Part shown: positions 19,103 through 26,212 of the stretch, one piece after another
How positions within the stretch are numbered: the stretch's first letter is position 1
Layout of the letters: each line of letters starts with the position of its first letter
Assembly (NCBI GenBank): GCA_007125585.1
Contig: SLCY01000039.1
Coordinates: 1 to 56,221, forward strand
Reading direction: 5' to 3'
DNA from: Bacteroidales bacterium
GTDB lineage: Bacteria > Bacteroidota > Bacteroidia > Bacteroidales > UBA7960
Length of the DNA stretch: 56,221 nt
Program-made: the position numbers and the translations under genes
Notes under the pieces: generated by a model
Database searches by the model: none
Seen by the model: only the letters and a program-made list of their open reading frames with translations
What the model was told of the DNA's origin: nothing

Positions 19103-19366
19103 ATGAAGAAAGATATCCATCCCAAAAACTATCGCTACGTTGTCTTCAAAGACCTGTCGAACGAATACAGTTTTCTTACCCGGTCAACAGCCACCAGTAA
19201 AGAAACCGTTACCTGGGAAGACGGTAAAGAGTACCCCCTGGTCAAACTGGAAATTTCACACACGTCCCATCCGTTTTATACTGGCAAGCAACAACTTGTT
19301 GACACTGCCGGACGCGTGGACAAATTCAGGACAAAATACCAGAAACACCTGAAGAAGGACAAATAA
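19103..19366 (+). CDS. rpmE2: 50S ribosomal protein L31, type B
   Basis: An 87-residue L31. [20 protein letters not shown] and the closing [13 protein letters not shown] are typical. The zinc-binding cysteines of the type A protein are absent, so it is the zinc-independent type B. It is a single-gene transcript with its own -7 box and a strong terminator (19391-19419). Confidence 0.96.
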   Translation: MKKDIHPKNYRYVVFKDLSNEYSFLTRSTATSKETVTWEDGKEYPLVKLEISHTSHPFYTGKQQLVDTAGRVDKFRTKYQKHLKKDK

Positions 19367-19390
19367 GCGTTTTTATTGAAAAAAATATTC

Positions 19391-19419
19391 AAAAAGCCCT
19401 TCCTGAAGGGCTTTTTTTG
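19391..19419 (+). terminator. Intrinsic terminator after rpmE2
   Basis: AAAGCCCTT-CCTG-AAGGGCTTT stem-loop followed by a run of T, 25 nt after the L31 stop. The A-run on its left side would let it work in both directions. Confidence 0.9.
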
Positions 19420-19478
19420 TTTACTTTTATATAGTGAAATAAGCCGGTTAAACGATTTTAATCAATAATCAAGCGACA

Positions 19479-20669
19479 ATGAACCATATACTATTTGGCG
19501 CACAGGCGCGGGATCATTTGCTCCCTTTCACCTTTATCCGTCCGCTGGCAGATATCAGGGTGGGTATGTTGACCATGAGGGAAAAATGGGAGGCGTTTCT
19601 GCAAAGGGAAACATCTACATTGACCGAGCCTTATCTTTCGGTGAAGTATCCGTTGGTCAAAGAGGCAGACAACATCCTGATCAACGCCAGTGTCGTGCCA
19701 AATGATCTCTTACTGGAGGAGATTGGTTGTTTAAAGCCTAACCAGACTTTGATATCGGGCAATATCCTGATTGCCCACAGGTTGCGTGCCGAGGATATTG
19801 ACAACATGGCCCATGAACTTCTGGAGGATGTTTCGCCCATGCATACCCAAAGCGATATCAACAAACTGTATAACCTTTGGGACGTTGTGGTGCTCAATGA
19901 GAAGCAGATCGAGGCCGATTATGCGTTGATCACCAGGGGCAGGGAAAGTCAACCCATCCCTGTTCATGCCAAGGTCATTGCGCCTGAGAATGTGTTTATC
20001 GAGGCAGGGGCCAGGGTGGATATGGCCCTGCTCAATGCTTCGGAGGGCCCCATTTACATAGGCAAAGACGCCCATGTGATGGACGGGGCAATGCTGAGAG
20101 GCCCTGTCGGGCTGGGTGAAGGAGCCATTGTACGAATGGGGGCAAAAATATACGGTGGTTCCTCTATTGGCCCTTACAGCAAAGTGGGGGGTGAAATGCA
20201 GTCGTCGGTCATCTTTGGTTATTCCAACAAGGCACACGAAGGGTTCCTCGGACATAGCGTTATCGGTGAGTGGTGCAATATTGGCGCCGGCACAAATACA
20301 AGCAACCTGAAGATCAATTATGACGAAATCAGGCTCTGGGACTATGCCGAAGGAAGCTTTATCAACTCCGGCATGACCTTTTGCGGGACCTTTATGGGAG
20401 ACCATTCAAAATGTGGTATCGACACCATGTTTAATACAGGTACCGTGGTAGGGGTCAATGCACAGGTGTTTGGCACGGGCTTCATGCGGAACTTCATCCC
20501 ATCCTTCTCGTGGGGAGGCCCGTCCGGTTTTTCCACATACAACTTTGAGAAAGCCGTGGATGTTGCGAAAAGAGTATACGCAAGAAGAGACAGGGAATTT
20601 ACCACAATCGATGAAAACATCCTGAAAAGCGTCTTTGAACATACGATGGGTTACCGTAAGATCGTGTAA
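19479..20669 (+). CDS. GlmU-like protein with left-handed beta-helix
   Basis: A 396-residue protein. The first ~170 residues (MNHILFGAQARDHLLPFTFIRPL..) resemble a reduced nucleotidyltransferase half but lack the canonical G-G-x-G-T-R nucleotide loop. The second half (about 175-350) has hexapeptide repeats of a left-handed beta-helix, e.g. IGEWCNIGAGTNTSNLKINY, which closely resembles the acetyltransferase part of GlmU. NCBI-style names for such Bacteroidota proteins are 'GlmU family' or 'putative sugar nucleotidyltransferase'. The real reaction is not known. It has its own terminator. Confidence 0.75.
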   Translation: MNHILFGAQARDHLLPFTFIRPLADIRVGMLTMREKWEAFLQRETSTLTEPYLSVKYPLVKEADNILINASVVPNDLLLEEIGCLKPNQTLISGNILIAHRLRAEDIDNMAHELLEDVSPMHTQSDINKLYNLWDVVVLNEKQIEADYALITRGRESQPIPVHAKVIAPENVFIEAGARVDMALLNASEGPIYIGKDAHVMDGAMLRGPVGLGEGAIVRMGAKIYGGSSIGPYSKVGGEMQSSVIFGYSNKAHEGFLGHSVIGEWCNIGAGTNTSNLKINYDEIRLWDYAEGSFINSGMTFCGTFMGDHSKCGIDTMFNTGTVVGVNAQVFGTGFMRNFIPSFSWGGPSGFSTYNFEKAVDVAKRVYARRDREFTTIDENILKSVFEHTMGYRKIV

Positions 20670-20699
20670 ACAGGGTGTTGGTGTTCTTTTTCAGATTGG

Positions 20700-20736
20700 A
20701 GGTGTTTTGTGACAAGGCAAAGCACCTTTTTTTTTT
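20700..20736 (+). terminator. Intrinsic terminator after the GlmU-like gene
   Basis: AGGTGTTTTG (20700-20709) pairs with CAAAGCACCT (20718-20727) over ten pairs with one wobble, followed by nine T. It separates this gene from lon. Confidence 0.85.
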
Positions 20737-20929
20737 GACAACAATCAATGGCACGTTGGTTGCATGGTATAATGGGTGCAGATCCACTGATCGGTGAAAA
20801 GAAAGGGCTTCGTCGTTTAAACGCGTGTAAACAGGGCCTCTAAAGATTTTACCAATGGATCTCACCATAGACAGCAATGGCCAAATTGGCCTCTTTAAAA
20901 GAATTAATGACAAATTGACGCAATTTTGT

Positions 20930-23389
20930 ATGGGAACTTTGTTTGATAAAGACCTTTTTATTTCTCAGGATGGTGCGGACGCCGACAGTGAATATATCCC
21001 TCTTCTTTCGACAGAAGAGGAGCAGCAGATGGCCATGGAGGATATTCCGGAAGAACTGGCCATACTGCCCTTGAAAAATACGGTCCTGTTTCCTGGCGTG
21101 GTGATCCCCATTACTGTAAGCAGGGACAAGTCCATCAAGCTGGTGCGGGAGGTATACAAGCAATCGCGGATTATCGGGGTGGTATCCCAGAAAGATGTAT
21201 CGGTAGAGGACCCTGATTTCGAAGACCTTAACCGTATTGGTACCGCTGCCCAGATAGTCAAAGTATTGCAGATGCCTGACGGCAGCACTACTGTCATCAT
21301 TCAGGGTAAAAAGCGTTTTGAGTTGCTGGAGATGGTTCAGGTTGACCCATATTTCGTTGCCAGGGTCAAGGCTTTTGAATCGACCGACAGTCCCAGGCGC
21401 AGTGAGCCTTTCAAGGCACTTATCTCGACGATCAAGGACATGGCCATCCAGATTGTGAAGCTTTCTCCGAATGTGCCGAGTGAAGCGGCATTTGCCCTGA
21501 AGAACATTGAAAGCCCTGTTTTTCTGGTCAACTTCATCTCCTCCAACCTGAATATTGAGGTGCTTGAAAAGCAGAAGCTGCTGGAGGTCCCTGACGTGGA
21601 GACCCGTGCCAATGTTGTACTCAGGCATCTTAAACGGGAGCTGCAGGTGGTGGAGCTTAAGAACCAGATACAGTCGAAGGTGAAGGTTGACATCGACAAG
21701 CAGCAGAGGGATTATATCCTTGGACAGCAGTTGAAGACCATTCAGGAAGAGTTGGGCGGCAGTCCCCATGAACAGCAGATCGAAAGTCTGAAAGAAAAGG
21801 CAAAGAAAAAGAAGTGGACGCAACAGGTTGAAGATGTGTTTGAGAAAGAGTTGGCCAGGTTACAACGTATGAACCCTGCTGCCATGGAATACACCGTACA
21901 CATGAATTACCTGGAGACCATGGTGGAGCTTCCCTGGAATGAGTTTACCCCTGACAACTTCGATTTGAAAAAAGCCCAACGCATCCTTGACAGGGATCAT
22001 TACGGGCTGGAAAAAATCAAAGAGCGGATCATCGAGTATCTGGCTGTTTTGAAGCTCAAGGGGGACATGAAGTCGCCCATCCTTTGCTTTGTCGGTCCGC
22101 CAGGGGTCGGGAAAACCTCGTTGGGCAGGTCTATTGCACGTGCCATTGGCCGAAAGTACATCCGCATGTCGTTGGGCGGCTTACGCGACGAGGCTGAGAT
22201 CCGCGGTCACCGTAAGACTTATGTGGGGGCCATGCCCGGCCGTATAGTCCAGAACCTCAAAAAAGCCGGGTCATCCAACCCGGTGTTTGTCCTGGATGAA
22301 GTTGACAAGGTCGGTTACAAAACCTTTAGCGGAGATCCCTCATCCGCCCTGCTTGAAGTGCTGGACCCTGAACAGAACAACACCTTTTATGACAATTACC
22401 TGGAGCTGGAATATGATCTGTCGAATATCATGTTCATTGCCACGGCAAATACCCTGGCCGGCATACAGCCGGCATTGCACGACCGCATGGAGGTGATCGA
22501 CCTGAGCGGATATATCGTGGAGGAGAAACAGGAGATAGCACGCAGGCATTTAATCCCCAAGCAACTGGATGCCCACGGATTGAAGAAGGGACAGTTGAGA
22601 TTCAGTAAAAAAGTGCTGGAGAAGATCATTCAGGATTACACCCGTGAGTCGGGTGTGCGTAGCCTCGAAAAGGTGATCGCCAAGATCATCAGGGCACGGG
22701 CCAGGGATATTGTGCTGGGAGATCCGGGTGACCCGGGACTTAAACTAAAGGATCTGAAAGGCATCCTTGGTGCGCCAAAATATACGCGCGACCAGACCAT
22801 CCTTAAAGACCTGGCAGGGGTGATGACGGGGCTGGCATGGACCTTTTCCGGCGGAGAGGTGCTGTTTGTCGAAGTAAGCCTCAGCAAAGGGAAAGGCAAA
22901 CTCACGCTGACAGGCAACCTGGGTGAGGTGATGAAGGAATCTGCAACCCTTGCCTATGAATACCTTAAAGCCCATGCAAACACCCTCGCGATCGATCCCG
23001 TTGTTTTCCAAACCCATAATGTGCATATGCATGTCCCCGAAGGTGCCACCCCGAAAGACGGGCCGTCGGCAGGGATCACCATGTTTGCCGCACTGGCTTC
23101 GGCATTTACACAACGTAAGATCCGTCCGGGCGTGGCCATGACAGGTGAAATCACCCTCAGGGGCAAGGTACTGCCCGTAGGAGGGATCAAAGAAAAAATC
23201 CTGGCAGCAAAACGGGCCGGCATCCATAAGATCATCCTCTCTGAAGAGAACAGGAAAAATGTAGAGGAGATCAAACCGATTTACCTTAAAGGAGTTGATT
23301 TTGAGTATATTACTTATATGATAGAGGCCGTTGACCTCAGCATGCTCAAGGAAAAAGTGGATCAGCCAGTGGCCTTTGAAACAACATAA
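20930..23389 (+). CDS. lon: ATP-dependent protease La
   Basis: An 819-residue LonA protease that degrades misfolded and regulatory proteins in the cytoplasm. The N-terminal LAN domain starts at LAILPLKNTVLFPGVVIPI; the AAA+ module has Walker A GPPGVGKTS (about residue 388) and Walker B FVLDEVDKV; the protease domain has the catalytic Ser in PKDGPSAGITM (about 711) and the Lys in GGIKEKILAAKRAG (about 752). An in-frame ATG at 20855 would add 25 residues with no family support; ATG 20930 gives a normal length. It is complete and monocistronic. Confidence 0.95.
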   Translation: MGTLFDKDLFISQDGADADSEYIPLLSTEEEQQMAMEDIPEELAILPLKNTVLFPGVVIPITVSRDKSIKLVREVYKQSRIIGVVSQKDVSVEDPDFEDLNRIGTAAQIVKVLQMPDGSTTVIIQGKKRFELLEMVQVDPYFVARVKAFESTDSPRRSEPFKALISTIKDMAIQIVKLSPNVPSEAAFALKNIESPVFLVNFISSNLNIEVLEKQKLLEVPDVETRANVVLRHLKRELQVVELKNQIQSKVKVDIDKQQRDYILGQQLKTIQEELGGSPHEQQIESLKEKAKKKKWTQQVEDVFEKELARLQRMNPAAMEYTVHMNYLETMVELPWNEFTPDNFDLKKAQRILDRDHYGLEKIKERIIEYLAVLKLKGDMKSPILCFVGPPGVGKTSLGRSIARAIGRKYIRMSLGGLRDEAEIRGHRKTYVGAMPGRIVQNLKKAGSSNPVFVLDEVDKVGYKTFSGDPSSALLEVLDPEQNNTFYDNYLELEYDLSNIMFIATANTLAGIQPALHDRMEVIDLSGYIVEEKQEIARRHLIPKQLDAHGLKKGQLRFSKKVLEKIIQDYTRESGVRSLEKVIAKIIRARARDIVLGDPGDPGLKLKDLKGILGAPKYTRDQTILKDLAGVMTGLAWTFSGGEVLFVEVSLSKGKGKLTLTGNLGEVMKESATLAYEYLKAHANTLAIDPVVFQTHNVHMHVPEGATPKDGPSAGITMFAALASAFTQRKIRPGVAMTGEITLRGKVLPVGGIKEKILAAKRAGIHKIILSEENRKNVEEIKPIYLKGVDFEYITYMIEAVDLSMLKEKVDQPVAFETT

Positions 23390-23435
23390 AAAGCTTAAAT
23401 GCTGATTTATAGTTTTCTGTTTCCCATATTTTTTC

Positions 23436-23443
23436 TAATTTTG
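23436..23443 (+). promoter_or_regulatory. Bacteroidota -7 box (TAATTTTG) of rpsA
   Basis: TAATTTTG followed by CAGTC matches the -7 consensus. The predicted leader is about 140 nt long. Confidence 0.7.
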
Positions 23444-23449
23444 CAGTCC

Positions 23450-23588
23450 CGTTTGCGGGCCCTGTAATCATATTGTTAAACCAGGTTATCCGGAAGATTT
23501 AAGTGAAGATCCGTTGCAGGTTGCTTGGCCACTCTGCGTTTTAATTTCCGGGTTATCTCCCGGCTAACCACAGCAGCAAAGAATTTTA
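23450..23588 (+). promoter_or_regulatory. Structured rpsA leader
   Basis: The untranslated leader holds a CCCG-TTTG-CGGG hairpin near its 5' end (about 23448-23460) and a CCGGG-TTATCT-CCCGG hairpin at 23548-23563, 25 nt before the S1 start. S1 is autoregulated on its own leader in other bacteria, so these stems could be the target, but no described motif is recognised. Confidence 0.4.
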
Positions 23589-26129
23589 ATGTCAGAAGAA
23601 CAAAAACAATCCGGTACGCCGGAAGAAAAGCCGGTCATCAAAACCACTGATCAGGCTGAAGAACCAAAAGCCAATATGGAAGAGGTAAGTATCGAAGATC
23701 CACAGAAGCCCATTGGCAGTGAAGATCTCCCGGTACAAAAGAAATCCGCTTACCCGGAACAGGTGCCCGGTGAATTTGACTGGGATGCCGTAGACAAAAA
23801 ACAGGAGTTGTATTCGGAGTCCGAGCGGAAACGCATGGCAGACATGTACGAGGAGACCCTGAGGTCTATTGGTGAGGGTGAGGTGATTGATGGCACGGTC
23901 GTGTCAATAACCCCCCGTGAAATTGTTGTTAACATTGGCTTTAAGTCAGACGGCGTCATCCCTGCAGCAGAGCTTCGTTATAATCCCGATCTGAAAAATG
24001 GGGATACCATTGAGGTGTACGTGGAGAGTCAGGAGGACAGTACCGGACAGTTGGTGCTTTCGCACAAGAAAGCCCGCACCCTGCGTTCCTGGGAACGCAT
24101 CAACCAGGCAAAAGACAATGACGAGATCATCCAGGGCTTTGTGAAATGCCGTACCAAAGGTGGTCTGATCGTCGATGTCTTTGGCATTGAAGCCTTCCTG
24201 CCCGGTTCCCAGATCGACGTGAAGCCGATCCGCGACTACGATATCTACGTGGGCAAGACCATGGACTTCAAAGTGGTCAAGATCAATCATGAGTATAAGA
24301 ACGTGGTTGTTTCACATAAAGCCCTCATTGAAGCAGAGCTGGAGATCCAGAAGGCTGAGATCATCGCCAAACTTGAAAAAGGACAGATCCTGGAAGGCAC
24401 CGTGAAAAATATCACTTCGTATGGCGTGTTTGTAGATCTGGGAGGCGTTGATGGCCTGATCCATATTACAGACCTTTCATGGGGACGGATTAACCATCCG
24501 GAGGAAATCGTCAAGCTGGACGAGAAGATCAATGTGGTCATCCTTGACTTTGATGAAAACAAGAAGCGTATTGCACTTGGTTTGAAACAGCTGACACCCC
24601 ATCCGTGGGACTCCCTCGATCCGAACCTCAAAGTGGGCGATAAGGTCAAAGGAAAAGTTGTTGTGATCGCTGACTATGGAGCGTTCATTGAAATTGCGTC
24701 CGGCGTTGAAGGCCTTATCCACGTTTCCGAGATGTCGTGGTCACAGCATCTGCGTACCGCACAGGACTTCCTGAAAGTGGGTGATGAGATCGAAGCAGTG
24801 ATACTGACACTCGATCGCGAAGAAAGAAAAATGTCTCTGGGTATCAAGCAGCTGATCCCCGATCCGTGGGAAAATATTCATGAGAAATACGCTGTGGGCT
24901 CTAAAACCACGGCCACCGTCCGTAATTTTACCAACTTCGGCATCTTCGTCGAGTTGGAAGAAGGTGTTGACGGGCTGATCCACATCAGCGACCTTTCATG
25001 GAGCAAGAAGATCAAACACCCTGCAGAGTTCACCAAGATCGGTGAAAGCATCGAAGTGGTGGTCCTCGATGTCGACAAGGAAAACCGCCGCCTGAGCCTT
25101 GGCCACAAGCAACTGGAAGAGAACCCGTGGGATGTGTTTGAATCAGTGTTCACCATCGATTCAGTGCACCAGGGTACCATCGTCGGCACCTCTGACAAGG
25201 GGGTGATCGTAGCCCTGCCTTATGGCGTGGAAGGGTTTGCACCCACACGACATATCGTTAAAGAGGACGGTACCACGGCAAAGATGGATGAAACCCTTGA
25301 CTTTAAAGTTATTGAGTTCAATAAAGAGAGCAAAAAAATTGTGGTCTCCCATACCAAGGTGTATCAGGATGTGAAATATGCTGAAAGAGCATCTGATGCT
25401 GCAGCAAGGAAAACCAGGGAAACAAGTGCCAAAAGGACAGTGAAAAAGATGAAGGATAGCCTTGAGAAAACCACCCTTGGTGACCTTGATGTTCTGGCCA
25501 ACCTGAAATCACAGATTGAAAAGACAGAAAAGACAGAACGGTCTGCCAGGAAAGAGGAGGCCGTCAGGAAACTGGAAACCAAAGCCGAAGAAGAGAAGAA
25601 GAAAAAGGAAGACAAAAAGGACGCTCCGGAAAAAGCCCAAAAAGAGGACATCCCTGTAAAAGATGACACGGAGGAAAAAGAGCAGGCGTCAAAGACGGCG
25701 GCCAAAAAGGCAAAGGCCAAAGCTGCAGAGAAGGAAGAAACTGCTGATGAGAAAAAAGAGGATGCGGAAAAGAAAACTGTAAAAGCTGAAACGGAAAAAG
25801 AACCGGCCGCGAAGGAAGAGAAGAAAGAGAAGAAGGAAGAAAAAATGGAGAAGGAAGAGAAGGAAGAAAAAATGGAGAAGGAAGAGAAGAAAGAAAAAAA
25901 GGAGAAGGAAGAGAAGGAAGAGAAGAAAGAGAAGGAAGAGAAGGAAGAGAAGAAAGAGAAGGAAGAGAAGAAAGGAAAAGCGGGGAAGAAGGACGAGGAG
26001 GACGAAAAAGGGGCTGAAGAGAAAAAGGGAACGAAGGCGAAAAAAGGATCCGCGAAGAAAGGGGAGAAAAAAGAAGAGGAGAAGGCTGAGGGATCCGGAA
26101 AAAAACCGGAAGAGAAGAAGGAGAAGTGA
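23589..26129 (+). CDS. rpsA: 30S ribosomal protein S1 with long K/E-rich tail
   Basis: An 846-residue S1. Six S1 (OB-fold) domains span about residues 95-600; the third to fifth carry the classic GVFVDLGGVDGLIHITDLSW-type signature. S1 binds mRNA on the small subunit and helps initiation, which matters in a phylum without Shine-Dalgarno sites. After TTLGDLDVLANLK (from residue 628), where phylum members usually end soon, about 200 residues of almost only Lys, Glu, Ala and Asp follow, with tandem KEKEEKEEKK-type units. The reading frame is open to a normal TGA and a terminator follows, so this is not a frameshift. Confidence 0.95.
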   Translation: MSEEQKQSGTPEEKPVIKTTDQAEEPKANMEEVSIEDPQKPIGSEDLPVQKKSAYPEQVPGEFDWDAVDKKQELYSESERKRMADMYEETLRSIGEGEVIDGTVVSITPREIVVNIGFKSDGVIPAAELRYNPDLKNGDTIEVYVESQEDSTGQLVLSHKKARTLRSWERINQAKDNDEIIQGFVKCRTKGGLIVDVFGIEAFLPGSQIDVKPIRDYDIYVGKTMDFKVVKINHEYKNVVVSHKALIEAELEIQKAEIIAKLEKGQILEGTVKNITSYGVFVDLGGVDGLIHITDLSWGRINHPEEIVKLDEKINVVILDFDENKKRIALGLKQLTPHPWDSLDPNLKVGDKVKGKVVVIADYGAFIEIASGVEGLIHVSEMSWSQHLRTAQDFLKVGDEIEAVILTLDREERKMSLGIKQLIPDPWENIHEKYAVGSKTTATVRNFTNFGIFVELEEGVDGLIHISDLSWSKKIKHPAEFTKIGESIEVVVLDVDKENRRLSLGHKQLEENPWDVFESVFTIDSVHQGTIVGTSDKGVIVALPYGVEGFAPTRHIVKEDGTTAKMDETLDFKVIEFNKESKKIVVSHTKVYQDVKYAERASDAAARKTRETSAKRTVKKMKDSLEKTTLGDLDVLANLKSQIEKTEKTERSARKEEAVRKLETKAEEEKKKKEDKKDAPEKAQKEDIPVKDDTEEKEQASKTAAKKAKAKAAEKEETADEKKEDAEKKTVKAETEKEPAAKEEKKEKKEEKMEKEEKEEKMEKEEKKEKKEKEEKEEKKEKEEKEEKKEKEEKKGKAGKKDEEDEKGAEEKKGTKAKKGSAKKGEKKEEEKAEGSGKKPEEKKEK

Positions 26130-26183
26130 TAAGGGAACCGGATATCCCGGATCTTATGACCGGCAGTGAAGGTACCACTATAC

Positions 26184-26212
26184 AAGGGTTGACATACCAG
26201 TCAACCCTTTTT
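26184..26212 (+). terminator. Intrinsic terminator after rpsA
   Basis: AAGGGTTGAC (26184-26193) and GTCAACCCTT (26200-26209) form a perfect ten-pair stem with a six-base loop and a T-run. It overlaps the last codon and stop of the convergent oxidoreductase gene. Confidence 0.88.

Noticed and set aside
20735-20773. Sigma-70-like TTGACA and TATAAT before lon
   Set aside because: The two hexamers are 27 nt apart, too far for a promoter, and Bacteroidota use a different consensus; the first also overlaps the terminator T-run.
25364-26185. Long antisense ORFs rich in Ser, Phe and Pro opposite the end of rpsA
   Set aside because: They are reverse readings of the GAA/GAG/AAG-rich tail, which contains no stop codons on the other strand; no real protein features.
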